In this document: positions 1-9,763 of the stretch, piece after piece
Layout: each line of letters starts with the position of its first letter
How positions within the stretch are numbered: the stretch's first letter is position 1
Origin: Haliea sp040221975
GTDB taxonomy: Bacteria > Pseudomonadota > Gammaproteobacteria > Pseudomonadales > Halieaceae
DNA length: 64,000 bases
Assembly (NCBI GenBank): GCA_040221975.1
Contig: JAVJWR010000013.1
Location: 1 to 64,000 of the forward strand
Reading direction: 5' to 3'
The notes under the pieces: generated by a model
Told to the model about the DNA's origin: nothing
The model's database searches: none
The model's input: only the letters and a program-made list of their open reading frames with translations
Made by a program: the position numbers and the translations under genes

Positions 1-1
1 G

Positions 2-256
2 GAGTACAGCTACACCGACGAGGCGTTCCGGGAGGCAGTGAACATTCCCTACCTCGCCACCGAGGACTACGGCCTGTGGGGTGCACGGCTGGCGCTTCGC
101 AGCGCGGACGACCGCTGGGAAGTATCACTCTGGGGCAAGAATCTGGGCGATGAGACCTACCGTCAGCATGCGTTTGACAACGGCATCGGCAATGGCGGCA
201 GCACCTACGGTGCACCCCGGACCTGGGGCGCCACAGTCCGCCTCAATAGCCTGTGA
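2..256 (+). CDS. TonB-dependent receptor, C-terminal end (partial)
   Basis: The reading frame is open from the left edge and stops at 256, so only the last 84 residues are visible. They show the alternating polar/aromatic pattern of the last strands of an outer-membrane beta-barrel, with the segments WEVSLWGKNLGDE and APRTWGATVRL that are typical of the end of TonB-dependent receptors. The usual terminal aromatic residue is replaced by Leu (…RLNSL). It would import a large ligand across the outer membrane using TonB energy. The plug, signal peptide and ligand cannot be judged. The next gene starts 10 bases downstream in the same direction, so a shared transcript is likely. Confidence 0.75.
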   Translation, partial: EYSYTDEAFREAVNIPYLATEDYGLWGARLALRSADDRWEVSLWGKNLGDETYRQHAFDNGIGNGGSTYGAPRTWGATVRLNSL

Positions 257-266
257 ACGCTGACTC

Positions 267-1399
267 ATGTCGGAACTTGCGCTAGTGCAGCTTGCACCGG
301 GATTTGCGCCGGTGGCAGACGCTTTCCGGGCGAATTTTCTTCGCGATGACGACTACCGCGAGGTGGGGGCGCCTTCTGTCTGCTCCGCAACGGCGAGGTA
401 CTCGCCAATCTCGCCGGTGGTGATGTCGCGGTCGGCGCCGCGAACCCATGGCGGCAGGACACGCTGGTGAATGTATACTCGACCACCAAGGCTGTGGTCG
501 CGCTGGTGATCGCCATACTCGTGGATCGCGGAGCACTGGACTACGATGCGCCGGTGAGCCACTACTGGCCAGACTTCGGCAGTCACGGCAAAGACCGCCT
601 GACGGTTGCGGAAATGCTCTCCCATCAGGCGGGACTCGCAGGATTTCAGGAAACCGTATCTCTGCAGGATCTCTACGACACAGAACGTATGGAGGACCTC
701 CTCGCGAAGCAGGAGCCAAGCCATCCTCCGGGAGAAAACACCTGCTATCATCCGGTCACGTTTGGCTTTCTCGCCAACGGGCTGGTCCGTCGCGCTACGG
801 GTCGTGACCTGCGCGACTGGGTGGACACCGTGTTTCAGCGTGAACTCGGACTCGACATATTTATCGGCTGCCCCGGCACCGAGGTCGGGCGTGTAGCCAC
901 TCTGATTCCGCCCCCCCATGTGGACCTCCCCGCCCCGGAAGCGATACCCCAGGCAGTGCGATTGGCTCTGACCAATCCAGTCATACCGGCAGAAGCTGCG
1001 GCAACGGCAGCCTGGCGCAACGCGATACTGCCAGCTGCGAACGGCCACGCCAGTGCAGTTGGTCTCGCACAACTGTTGTCCAGGCTCATCGATGGTAGTA
1101 GTCTTGGCGCACAGACGCGGGAAGCGCTGTTCAAGGTCCGGTCGGTGCGCCAGGACGCGTTGTTGCAATCACCCATGCCCTGGTGTGCCGGTCTGGTTCG
1201 CAATCAAACCGGTCTCTACGGTCCGGTCGAGAATGTCTATGGCCACAGTGGCTGGGGGGGATCGTTTGTGTGTGCCGACCCCGACAACGGCCTGTCCTTT
1301 GCTTATGTCTGTAACCGCATGGGCGCAGACCTGGTCGGTGACCCGCGGGCGCGGGCCCTCTGTGCCGCGGTCTACCACTGCGTGGGCAATGGCGCATGA
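267..1399 (+). pseudogene. Serine beta-lactamase-family hydrolase (class C / EstB-like), frameshifted
   Basis: The N-terminal part (from ATG 267: MSELALVQLAPGFAPVAD) and the main body lie in different frames. They join if one G is added to the G run at 365-369, giving EVGGAFCLLRNGEVLANL, as expected for this family. The body carries the nucleophile motif STTK (Ser codon 479-481), the tyrosine motif as YHP near 750 and the HSGWGG motif near 1240. The restored protein would have about 377 residues, normal for beta-lactamase-fold esterases that hydrolyse ester or lactone bonds. There is no signal peptide, so it is probably cytoplasmic. It may be a genuine pseudogene or an assembly error in a homopolymer. 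The stop overlaps the next start (ATGA), which suggests the two were co-translated. Confidence 0.8.
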
Positions 1400-2907
1400 C
1401 TCGGAATAATCCCTGGACCCAGGCACAGTGGAACAGCATCCACGGTGATAGCCGCAACTCCGATGCCGTGCCCTACCCTACAGCAGCGCATTACGCCCTC
1501 AAATGGCATCGACTCCAGGGCGCAGCTGTACTGTTCGGCCCCACCGTTGACCTCGACGGTAACCTCTACCTGTGCAGCGGTCGTGGTACCAATTTCAGTC
1601 ACCTCCACGCCCTGGACACCGATGGCGATCTGCGCTGGGAGAGCGAGCCCTGGACCAACACCGGCCACATCGGCCCAAGGGCCTGTCCCTTTGCTCCCCT
1701 GGTGGATGCAAGCGGGGCCATTTTCCTGGCAGACGATCAGGCATTCTTCTGCGTGGAGGGAGATGGCAGCCCGCGTTGGCGCACCGACCTGCACGCCCTG
1801 GGCATTCGGGAAGGCTTCGCCTCCGCGGTTTTCTCCGCCAGCGGCCATGTCGGGGGCGTGTCGCTCGACGGATTTGCGGTCCTCCTGGACCGGGCCACGG
1901 GCGCACCGGTGGTGCCGCCCCTGGCACTGCCCCGCGGGACACCGCCACCAGCGGCTTCCCTGCCGCCCGGCCTGTGGCAGGGAATGATGGATAAGGAGAC
2001 TGCCGCCGTACTCTTTCCCGGTTTTTTTGGTACCCACTTTCCGGTTACCAATTCCCCTGCCGTTGATCTGGACAGTGGATTGCTCTACATCACCGGCGCG
2101 GGCGACAGCGCCATGCAAACACGTCTCTACGCACTGCGGGAGGAAGCCAACCAGTTGAGGATCGTCTTCACCCGGCAGTTCGATGGCCGTTGCTCCGTGA
2201 CTCCCAGCCTGTCACCCTCCGGGCACCAGGTTTACACGGGCAACCACCGAGGTGAACTACTCGCCTTTGCTGCTGATAGCGGCACGCCGCTGTGGCGCTA
2301 TGCCCCTGCCGGCCCCGCGGCATCACCGAGTGTCGGCAGCGACGGCACTATATATACAGGCTCGAACACAGTGCCGGGAGCCGCGTCACAGCTAAGCGCG
2401 ATAGACCCTGAGACTGGTGAGGCACGCTGGTGTCGCGATTACGATGCGCTCGCCAGCGAGTTGCTGCCGGAGCGCGCGCCGCTGAAGCCATTTTTCACCG
2501 ACCCTCGCCCCCACGCCGTCGTCAATAGCGTCCAGACATTGGGCCGGGATCACCTGCTGGTGGTCCTGGCATTGGGTTATACGTTCACGCCGCCGGGCGC
2601 CGCCCCTCTGACCCAGCCGCACCAGGTGGTGCTTGCCAGCATTGACCCCGGCGATGGCGCGCTGACCGGCTACACCAGGCTTCCCGACACCAGTGAGGCT
2701 GGCGTCGTGATGGCCCGGGACGGCAGCGTTTATACCTGTCATGCCGCTCTCACGAGTTCGATCTTCTACCACGGGATCAACCCACTGCTGCCTCCCTCGC
2801 ATCGTACTGCGCTGGAGCCCAAAGGTGGCGTTACTGCGCTGCGACCGGCAGTTGTCAACAATCCCCGCTCGGGGAGAGTGGCCTACAAAACGAATACGAC
2901 TCTCTAA
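1396..2907 (+). CDS. PQQ-like / BamB-type beta-propeller protein
   Basis: This 503-residue protein is built of repeated blade-like segments such as GPTVDLDGNLYLCSG, LHALDTDGDLRWES, YTGNHRGELLAFAADSG and SVGSDGTIYTGSN. That is the pattern of PQQ-enzyme-like or outer-membrane-assembly-type beta-propellers. No signal peptide is visible, and the cysteine pair and other residues of true quinoprotein dehydrogenases are not seen, so enzymatic activity is doubtful. Its start overlaps the stop of the broken hydrolase by four bases, so the pair form one transcriptional unit with the receptor upstream. The substrate or partner is unknown. It could be a binding or scaffold protein or a lactonase-like propeller. 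Confidence 0.7.
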   Translation: MTRNNPWTQAQWNSIHGDSRNSDAVPYPTAAHYALKWHRLQGAAVLFGPTVDLDGNLYLCSGRGTNFSHLHALDTDGDLRWESEPWTNTGHIGPRACPFAPLVDASGAIFLADDQAFFCVEGDGSPRWRTDLHALGIREGFASAVFSASGHVGGVSLDGFAVLLDRATGAPVVPPLALPRGTPPPAASLPPGLWQGMMDKETAAVLFPGFFGTHFPVTNSPAVDLDSGLLYITGAGDSAMQTRLYALREEANQLRIVFTRQFDGRCSVTPSLSPSGHQVYTGNHRGELLAFAADSGTPLWRYAPAGPAASPSVGSDGTIYTGSNTVPGAASQLSAIDPETGEARWCRDYDALASELLPERAPLKPFFTDPRPHAVVNSVQTLGRDHLLVVLALGYTFTPPGAAPLTQPHQVVLASIDPGDGALTGYTRLPDTSEAGVVMARDGSVYTCHAALTSSIFYHGINPLLPPSHRTALEPKGGVTALRPAVVNNPRSGRVAYKTNTTL

Positions 2908-2929
2908 AAAAAAGCCGGCTGACGCCGGC
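2906..2929 (-). terminator. Rho-independent terminator (minus strand)
   Basis: GCCGGC at 2914-2919 pairs with GCCGGC at 2924-2929 around a TGAC loop. Eight A residues at 2906-2913 become a T tract when read on the minus strand. It lies about 100 bases beyond the stop of the TonB receptor at 3027 and directly abuts the stop of the convergent propeller gene, so it may slow transcription from both sides. Confidence 0.7.
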
Positions 2930-3026
2930 AAAGTTCTGCATGGTGAAGAACACTCTTTTGTGCTTCAACTAACGAACACGGCTCACTCTCACTGCCACGC
3001 CGCAGGACCGAAATCTCAGATCATGT

Positions 3027-5420
3027 TCAGAAATCGTAAGAGAATTCGATGCCATACATTCGTCGCCTACCAGGTACCGCTGCGTTGACACCCAGTACTG
3101 AGCCAAGCGCTAGCCCGCCTGTGTAATATTCTTCGTCAAATGCGTTGGTAACGAAGACACTCGTGCTCAACGGAGACTGGTTGATAGACGACCAACTCAG
3201 ACGAAAGTTAACCAATGTATAGCTTGGCAGGTCTGTTCCTGGGTTAATCGTGTCATCCAGACTCGAAAAATAAAATTTCGACTGCGAAAAAACATCCGTT
3301 CGAAATGTCACATCGCCATAGGAAGGACTAATCGGAAGCGTGATTTCAGCAAAGGCTGAACCCGACCACTCCGGAGTGTCCGGATAAGGCCCAAATGCAG
3401 TACTTACACCAAACAAGACCACTTCGTTATCAGTAAACTCGGCATCCGTATAAGACACATTTGCGCCCAGCCTCAACCAGTCCGCAATCAACATCTGACC
3501 TGACAGTTCCACGCCATTTATCTCTGCCTTGGGTATATTGGCAGTCAACGCAGTTGGACCAAACTGAGGAACGGTCACATACACAACACGCTGAATGTCT
3601 TCAACCTCCTGCATATAGGCCGCTATATTTAGTTGCGCCGGCTTTCCACCAAGCTGACCGTCAAACTTCAAACCCAATTCAATATCTTCCGTGGTCTCAG
3701 GTGCAAACTCAGAACCACCGACGTCAATGGTGCCCTCAAAAAGTGGAGAGTTGGTATTAAAACCACCTGACCTCCAACTGCCTCTCTGCACGATATACAG
3801 AAGAAGCTCATCGGTCGTCTGATAATCGAAGCCAATATTCCAACTGGGGTTGTCGAAGTCATTCTCAAGCCCTTCCGGCGCTATTCCCAGCTGGTAATAG
3901 AGGCTTCTGGGAAGATGCTTCACCTCAACATCCTCCCAGGTATGCCGATAACCTGCTGTGAAGCCCAAACCGTTAATTCCCGTTAATTCACCCAGGTCAT
4001 AACTTCCATGGGCAAATACACCGAAATTTTTGCTTTCCTGTTCGTTGTCTTTATCCGCGCTTGGCACGTCAGGTATGACCGGGCGCAGATCAAAAAACCT
4101 AGTCGGTATATAAAAGTTCTTTTTTTCGTATCCATAGTAGGCGCCAATCAAGTACTCAAGCTGTTGGTCAAATGCAATTCCCTGTATCTGGAATTCCTCT
4201 GACCACTGCTCGTTACCAAACTGAGTTCGATCACCGCCATCCCACAAACCATTAGCGTAAATAGCATAGGGACTACCATCTACGTCGGTGGAGTCATCAC
4301 TTGTACTATCTATATAGCCAATCACATTCTTCAATGTCAGATTTGGAGACAACTCAATCGTTGTGTTGTTTACGAACAATATCTGATCACCATCATGGCT
4401 TAAGTCGCTGTTCAGACTCACATCGTATGGGCCGCGCTGCCGCTGCACATCAGCGAAAGCAGAGAGTCCGTTCGGGTCTACGCCAGGGTTACCGGCCAGA
4501 TAAGCTGGCCAAAACGGTACCGCCGGGTTGTATGTGCAGGAAGCATCAGCGGGACCGGCGCAAGGAGAGGCGTTATACAAGACACTACCAACGTTCTGAC
4601 CTGAGCTTTCGTCATACTGGAACATCGATAAACTTTCTATGTAATCGGTCGGTCTTAACAAAACGCTAATACGGCCCGTTTGGTACTCTGGCGCTCCTAA
4701 TTCCTTGCCGTTGAAAAGATTGTCTTGAAAACCATCTTGCTTCAATATCTTGGCGGACAGCCGAACCAGCGCCTTGTCGTCGGCGATCGCAAAGTTGACA
4801 AATCCTTCACCTGAATACAAGCCATAGTTACCCATACGCCCCGTTACTGAAGCTGAGAATTCCTCTGTCGGCTTTGCTGTGGTGAGAAGAACTGCACCAC
4901 CTGTTGTGTTTCGACCATAGAGCGTCCCCTGGGGTCCCTTAAGGACTTGTATGGATTCCAGATCATAAAACGAGGAAGCGCCGGTCGATGTCGCCTGAAA
5001 CTCGTTAACATATGCGAGCACACCCGGACTTGAACTTGAAAATGCGTCAACGCTTTGTCCACGAATAGAGTAGTTGACTTGATTCGACGACAGGCTCTCC
5101 CTGACCAACAGGCCCGGCACCGCCCGCTGCAGATCTGCGTCGCTAAAAATCGCCTGCGCCTGCAACTCGTTGGCACTCAAGGCAGTTATCGATGCTGGCA
5201 CCTCTGCCAGAGACTCCTCTCGACGTCGGGCCGTAACGACGACCTCCTCCAAGCTCAATGCGGCATCAGTTGTGCCTACAGCTTGCGAGCTGCCAGTGCC
5301 GGCGTCCTGGGCATTAGCTACGGCCGTAAACAGGGCCAGGTGAGTGGTCAGAAGTAAAGGTAAAACTGCGACCTGAGTGCAATTTTCACGGCACAATCTG
5401 CTCATGTCTATTTTTGGCAT
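3027..5420 (-). CDS. TonB-dependent receptor (complete)
   Basis: This 797-residue outer-membrane receptor has a signal peptide ending near residue 37 (…TAVANA). A TonB-box/plug start follows at about 56-70 (LEEVVVTARRREES). The plug contains GPQGTLYGRNTTGGAV, and the protein ends in …IEFSYDF with the terminal Phe typical of barrels. It belongs to the large iron-complex/hydrophobic-compound receptor group found next to catabolic genes in marine and sphingomonad-like bacteria. It lies downstream of the beta-oxidation operon on the same strand, separated by about 295 bases with no gene. I infer that it imports the substrate of the cluster, but a ferric ligand cannot be excluded. Confidence 0.9.
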   Translation of the reverse strand: MPKIDMSRLCRENCTQVAVLPLLLTTHLALFTAVANAQDAGTGSSQAVGTTDAALSLEEVVVTARRREESLAEVPASITALSANELQAQAIFSDADLQRAVPGLLVRESLSSNQVNYSIRGQSVDAFSSSSPGVLAYVNEFQATSTGASSFYDLESIQVLKGPQGTLYGRNTTGGAVLLTTAKPTEEFSASVTGRMGNYGLYSGEGFVNFAIADDKALVRLSAKILKQDGFQDNLFNGKELGAPEYQTGRISVLLRPTDYIESLSMFQYDESSGQNVGSVLYNASPCAGPADASCTYNPAVPFWPAYLAGNPGVDPNGLSAFADVQRQRGPYDVSLNSDLSHDGDQILFVNNTTIELSPNLTLKNVIGYIDSTSDDSTDVDGSPYAIYANGLWDGGDRTQFGNEQWSEEFQIQGIAFDQQLEYLIGAYYGYEKKNFYIPTRFFDLRPVIPDVPSADKDNEQESKNFGVFAHGSYDLGELTGINGLGFTAGYRHTWEDVEVKHLPRSLYYQLGIAPEGLENDFDNPSWNIGFDYQTTDELLLYIVQRGSWRSGGFNTNSPLFEGTIDVGGSEFAPETTEDIELGLKFDGQLGGKPAQLNIAAYMQEVEDIQRVVYVTVPQFGPTALTANIPKAEINGVELSGQMLIADWLRLGANVSYTDAEFTDNEVVLFGVSTAFGPYPDTPEWSGSAFAEITLPISPSYGDVTFRTDVFSQSKFYFSSLDDTINPGTDLPSYTLVNFRLSWSSINQSPLSTSVFVTNAFDEEYYTGGLALGSVLGVNAAVPGRRRMYGIEFSYDF

Positions 5421-5715
5421 CGACTAAAACTCCGCATCATTTATTGTTAGAAACCGGCAAGGATTTCGGATCCATAGATACAATTTAACAGCAATGCAGT
5501 CGTCGCTTACATGACTCGAAGTAACCTGTACATTGTCTGTAGCGGCGCTAATTATAAGGCCGGTCGCGTGAACCTGTCAGAATGATAAATCAGGACCTCA
5601 TCGGATGTAGCAAAAAGACGCCATGAGTAATTTGAATAAACTTCCGATTTAAAATTTGGGCGTCATCATGAACATGAGACTCTTGTTCAGCCAAACTCAC
5701 CTCAAACGTCTTTTC

Positions 5716-6492
5716 TTATTTTCCCCGCCATTGCGGTTCACGTTTTTCAGCGAAGGCCAGTGCGCCCTCTCTTGCGTCCTCCGACACAAAAACAGGAGCG
5801 GTTAGTCGGTTCTGTTGCTCAAACATCTCTGTCTGATCCCAGTCGCTACCCAGTTGCATTACGAGTTTACTTGTGGATACCGCCAATGGGCCGTTGGCCG
5901 CTATACGAGCCGCAAGTGTCATCGCTCCCTGTAAAGCTTCACCAGGGGCGGACAGACAATTGATCAAGCCATAGGAATTTAGTCTCTGAGCGCTAACCAA
6001 GTCCCCCGTCAATACGAGCTCCGTGGCGATTCTTGTTGGCATCTGACGGGGCAACCGCAGTAGACCGCCGGCATTCGCGACCAATCCGCGTTTGACTTCA
6101 GGCAGTCCGAAGCGCGCTTCTTCAGATGCAACGATCAGGTCGCACCAGATCGCAAGTTCAAATCCACCCGCGAGAGCATAACCCTCGACCGCGGAAATCC
6201 AGGGTTTACGGGACATCACCTGTGTAACACCTGCAAAGCCTTTTCCCTCAATCCGTACAATTTCTCCGGCCAGGAAAGCCTTCAGATCCATGCCCGAACA
6301 GAAGTTGCCTCCAGCGCCCGTCAGTATGCCGACTTTTATATCCTCTCTAGTATCAACCTCGTCCAGAGCTGTCGCCAAACCCTTCGCGACTGCGAGGTTA
6401 ACCGAGTTGCGAGCCTCCGGTCGGTTTATGGTGACCACGGCGATTCCAGCATCCACTTCAAACGTGACAGCGCCATTATCCACAAAAGTCAT
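5716..6492 (-). CDS. Enoyl-CoA hydratase (crotonase family, both catalytic Glu present)
   Basis: This 258-residue crotonase has the oxyanion-hole segment GGNFCSGMDL (62-70) and both catalytic glutamates of genuine hydratases, Glu112 in GGFELAIWCD and Glu132 in FGLPEVKRG. It is therefore the best candidate in this cluster for adding water to a trans-2-enoyl-CoA. Its ATG overlaps the stop of the upstream dehydrogenase by one base (TGATG), so the two are translationally coupled. It is the last gene of the minus-strand beta-oxidation operon running from 11640. Confidence 0.9.
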   Translation of the reverse strand: MTFVDNGAVTFEVDAGIAVVTINRPEARNSVNLAVAKGLATALDEVDTREDIKVGILTGAGGNFCSGMDLKAFLAGEIVRIEGKGFAGVTQVMSRKPWISAVEGYALAGGFELAIWCDLIVASEEARFGLPEVKRGLVANAGGLLRLPRQMPTRIATELVLTGDLVSAQRLNSYGLINCLSAPGEALQGAMTLAARIAANGPLAVSTSKLVMQLGSDWDQTEMFEQQNRLTAPVFVSEDAREGALAFAEKREPQWRGK

Positions 6493-7259
6493 CAGCGCGA
6501 CCCCATGCGAAGAGCACCATCCAGCCGAATGGTTTCCCCATTCAACATCGGGTTTTCAATAATCTGTGTCGCCATCAATGCATATTCTTCAGGATGACCG
6601 AGCCGGGCCGGATGAGGAACCGATGCTCCCAGCGATGCACGAACCTCCTCTGAGACAGTTGCCAAAAGTGGCGTATCGAAAATACCGGGTGCGATGGTGC
6701 AGACTCTGATAGCTCTGGATCCCAAATCTCTCGCAGCCACAATAGTCATACCTACCACCCCTGCCTTCGACGAAGCATAGGGGATTTGACCAATCTGTCC
6801 CTCGTAAGCTGCCACTGATGCAGTAAGAATGATCACCCCACGATCACCGTTATGCAGCTCGTTTTTCGCCATAGCAGCTGCGGAGAGCCGCAGCACATTG
6901 AAACTGCCAATGAGATTGGTTTGAATCACACCGGAATACGCGTCCAAAGAACCCGGATTACCCTGCCGGTCGAGTACCCGCATGGTGTGACCACGGCCGG
7001 CACAGTGGACCGTCGCCCGAAGCCCACTGCCCATAGATCGCGCAGTATCAACGGCCTCAGACATCTGCTCTTCACTGGTAACGTCGGCCGCAATGAATCT
7101 CACCTGATCTCCAATCGCAGCTGCTACTTTTTCGCCGTTTGACGCAGGCAGATCAACCATCAACACCCGGGCACCCATAGAGACCAGACGCTTCACTGTC
7201 GCCAGCCCCAACCCGGACGCTCCGCCCGTTACCATTGCTATTTCGCCACTTATATCCAT
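6492..7259 (-). CDS. 3-hydroxyacyl-CoA dehydrogenase, HSD10/type II SDR
   Basis: This 255-residue short-chain dehydrogenase has the nucleotide-binding motif TGGASGLG at 11-18 and the catalytic Ser148, Tyr161 and Lys165 (YASSK). Its extended middle section (RQGNPGSLDAYSGVIQTNL) and C-terminal LNGETIRLDGALRM match the type II 3-hydroxyacyl-CoA dehydrogenase/HSD10 subgroup, which oxidises 3-hydroxyacyl-CoA and also hydroxysteroids with NAD. It sits between the thiolase and the hydratase, completing a beta-oxidation set. Function on a ring-containing acyl-CoA is inferred from the neighbourhood only. Confidence 0.88.
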   Translation of the reverse strand: MDISGEIAMVTGGASGLGLATVKRLVSMGARVLMVDLPASNGEKVAAAIGDQVRFIAADVTSEEQMSEAVDTARSMGSGLRATVHCAGRGHTMRVLDRQGNPGSLDAYSGVIQTNLIGSFNVLRLSAAAMAKNELHNGDRGVIILTASVAAYEGQIGQIPYASSKAGVVGMTIVAARDLGSRAIRVCTIAPGIFDTPLLATVSEEVRASLGASVPHPARLGHPEEYALMATQIIENPMLNGETIRLDGALRMGSR

Positions 7260-7276
7260 TTATCCAGTTTCCCCAA

Positions 7277-8455
7277 TCAAATTCTTTCAATAATTGTCGC
7301 GTTTGCCATACCGCCACCTTCACACATGGTTTGCAGACCGTAACGGCCCCCGGAATCCTCCAGAGCATTCAACATCGTCGTCATAAGTCTGGATCCTGAT
7401 GCGCCTAGGGGGTGACCAAGTGCGATTGCCCCGCCCCGCGGGTTCAGCCGAGCAGGGTCAACGTTAAATTCCCTCATCCATGCCAAGGGGACGCTTGCAA
7501 AAGCTTCATTGACTTCAAAGTGATCGATGTCATTCAAAGAAAGACCCGCTCGCTTAAGCACGCGCCGAGTGGCAGGAATGGGCGCCGTGAGCATCAGCAA
7601 CAGGTCATCCCCAACCACATCGAAGCCTGCAAAGCGCGCTCTTGGTTTCAATCCAAGGCGCACTGCTGTCTTCTCACCCATTAACAGAACTGCCGATGCA
7701 CCATCGGTTAACTGCGATGAATTGCCAGGGGTTATCCCCCAGTTGATCTCAGGAAAGCGACGGGTCATCTCGTCAGTGATGAACGATGATGACAAGCCCT
7801 GCAGGCCTTCGAGCGTCGTTGCCGGTCTAATAGTTTCATCTTCTGAAACAGTACGCGAGGCAGTTTTGATGGGAACTATTTCCCTGGCAAAAGAGCCGTC
7901 TGACCTGCAGTTTGCAGCCCGCTGATGCGATTCCATTGCAAATTTGTCCATCTCCTGACGGGATATTTTCCACTTCGATGCAATTAACTCGGCGGAGACT
8001 CCCTGTGACACCAGCCCCGGGGCGTATATCTGACTCAGTGTAGGCCCATAGATATCGGCACCCAATCGGGCAGAACCCAAGGGGACCCGGCTCATCGATT
8101 CGATGCCGCAGGCTATGGCAATATCATAGGCGCCCGCTGCAATTCCCTGTGCTGCAAAATGTATCGCCTGCTGGCTCGAGCCGCACTTGCGCTCAATGGT
8201 CGTTGCCGGCACATGTTGAGGAAATTCAGCTGCCAATAGTGCCATACGACCAGGATTATTGGATTGCTCTCCCACCTGGCTGACACAGCCTACAAGCACG
8301 TCATCTATCTCACCCGGATCTATGTCGTTGCGCGACACCAAAGCCTGCAACGTCTGCGACAACAGCTCTATCGGGTGCATCTGATCAAAGGCACCCCCGG
8401 CTTTGCCTTTAGCCATGGGAGTCCTGATTGCGTCAATTATGTAAGCCGTCTCCAT
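7277..8455 (-). CDS. Acetyl-CoA acyltransferase (thiolase)
   Basis: This 392-residue thiolase has the nucleophilic Cys91 (ERKCGSSQQA), the NEAFA segment, His348 in GHPLGASG and the proton-transfer Cys378 in CEGGGMANA, so all catalytic residues are present. Length is normal for the degradative thiolase family. It cleaves a 3-ketoacyl-CoA into acetyl- or propionyl-CoA and a shortened acyl-CoA. It lies 17 bases from the dehydrogenase downstream and 16 bases from the acyl-CoA dehydrogenase upstream, so it is part of the same operon. Chain-length preference cannot be read from the sequence. Confidence 0.92.
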   Translation of the reverse strand: METAYIIDAIRTPMAKGKAGGAFDQMHPIELLSQTLQALVSRNDIDPGEIDDVLVGCVSQVGEQSNNPGRMALLAAEFPQHVPATTIERKCGSSQQAIHFAAQGIAAGAYDIAIACGIESMSRVPLGSARLGADIYGPTLSQIYAPGLVSQGVSAELIASKWKISRQEMDKFAMESHQRAANCRSDGSFAREIVPIKTASRTVSEDETIRPATTLEGLQGLSSSFITDEMTRRFPEINWGITPGNSSQLTDGASAVLLMGEKTAVRLGLKPRARFAGFDVVGDDLLLMLTAPIPATRRVLKRAGLSLNDIDHFEVNEAFASVPLAWMREFNVDPARLNPRGGAIALGHPLGASGSRLMTTMLNALEDSGGRYGLQTMCEGGGMANATIIERI

Positions 8456-8471
8456 TAAAAATCGTCTCCAG

Positions 8472-9635
8472 CTAGTTTTTCAGGGATCTTGCAATGAGTA
8501 ACTTCATTATCTCGCTGGTGCCACCATAAATACGATAGGCACGAGCATCCTTGTACATCTCTGCGATCGGATATTCGGTCATGTAGCCGTACCCACCATG
8601 TAGCTGGAGACACTCATCAATGATTCGACCTTGTGCCTCTGTAATCCAGTATTTCGCCATTGACGCAGTTGCAGCGTCGAGACCTCCACTTAAAAGCTGC
8701 TCGGTGCAGTGATAGAGAAACACCTTGGCGACCGTTGCCTGAGTAAGGCATTCGGCAAGCTTGAACTGGCTGTTCTGAAAATCGAAGATGGTGCGGCCAA
8801 AGGCTCTCCGCTGATGTGAGTAGTCCACCGTGCAGTTGAGTGCAGACTCAATCATGGACATTGCCTGCCAACCGATCACCAGTCGTTCCTGAGGGAGTTT
8901 TTCCATCATCATGGAAAATCCAGAACCTTCCTCGCCAAGTAAATTCTCTGCCGGAATACGCATATCCTGGAAGAAGAGCTCAACGGTGTCTCGCCCCTCT
9001 TGTCCGAGCTTGTGCAATAATCTTCCACGCTCGAAACCGGCGGTATCTGTGTCACAAATGAACAATGACAATCCCTTTGCGCCAAGCTCCGGGTTGGTTT
9101 TTGCGGCCACAATCACCACACTCGACAGCAGACCATTGGATATAAAGGTTTTCTGCCCATTCAGGACATAGTGGTCGCCGTCACGAACTGCCGTGGTCTT
9201 CATACCCTGCAGATCTGAGCCAGCGCCTGGCTCAGACATCGCAATAGCCAAAATCGTATCGCCTGTTACTGCTCCGGGAAGATAGCGCTGCCGCTGCTGC
9301 TCTGTACCGTAGTCAACAATGTAGGGAGCAACCACAGCGTTATGTAGGGGCACAGAAAAATTCAAAGCGTTGTAGCGGCCGAGCTGTTCAATAAGCGCAG
9401 CTTCAAATTCAAATCCAACACCCGCGCCGCCATACTGCTCAGGAATACTTACTCCGAGCAGACCAGCGCGACCGGCCTCTTTCCACACTTCCGTGGGAAC
9501 GCAGCCAGATGAGCGCCACATTGCCGTTTTTTCAGGCGTTGCATGTCGCTCGAGAAACCTCGAAACAGACCCGCCAAATTGCCTGACAGCCTCTTCATTC
9601 ATAAATTCAGGCGTAGGTACGTTCATTGCATCCAT
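8472..9635 (-). CDS. Acyl-CoA dehydrogenase (homomeric type)
   Basis: This 387-residue flavoprotein has the FAD/substrate signature MSEPGAGSDLQGM near 153-165, LNGQKTFISNG, the QER motif in the region of the catalytic Glu of long-chain/isovaleryl-type enzymes, and the C-terminal IYGGTSEIMK. It introduces the trans-2 double bond in an acyl-CoA and passes electrons to ETF. Unlike the four other acyl-CoA dehydrogenases in this window it is not one of an adjacent pair, so a homotetramer is expected. It belongs to the operon with the thiolase, SDR and hydratase. A stretch of 128 bases without a gene separates it from the FAD oxidoreductase upstream. Confidence 0.9.
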   Translation of the reverse strand: MDAMNVPTPEFMNEEAVRQFGGSVSRFLERHATPEKTAMWRSSGCVPTEVWKEAGRAGLLGVSIPEQYGGAGVGFEFEAALIEQLGRYNALNFSVPLHNAVVAPYIVDYGTEQQRQRYLPGAVTGDTILAIAMSEPGAGSDLQGMKTTAVRDGDHYVLNGQKTFISNGLLSSVVIVAAKTNPELGAKGLSLFICDTDTAGFERGRLLHKLGQEGRDTVELFFQDMRIPAENLLGEEGSGFSMMMEKLPQERLVIGWQAMSMIESALNCTVDYSHQRRAFGRTIFDFQNSQFKLAECLTQATVAKVFLYHCTEQLLSGGLDAATASMAKYWITEAQGRIIDECLQLHGGYGYMTEYPIAEMYKDARAYRIYGGTSEIMKLLIARSLKN

Positions 9636-9763
9636 AAAATGTCCGTGAACAAAAAGTCTTTTTCAAATCTCAACGGTGTAAAGACAAACCGCTGGCTGTG
9701 CATCGGCCTTCGCCAAAAGTACAACGCTGTACACTCGATCCGAGTTATAAAAATATGGCAGAT

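Noticed and set aside
1372..2118. A 248-codon minus-strand open frame, and a 271-codon one at 353-1168
   Set aside because: Both are antisense shadows of the plus-strand hydrolase and propeller genes and show no family pattern.
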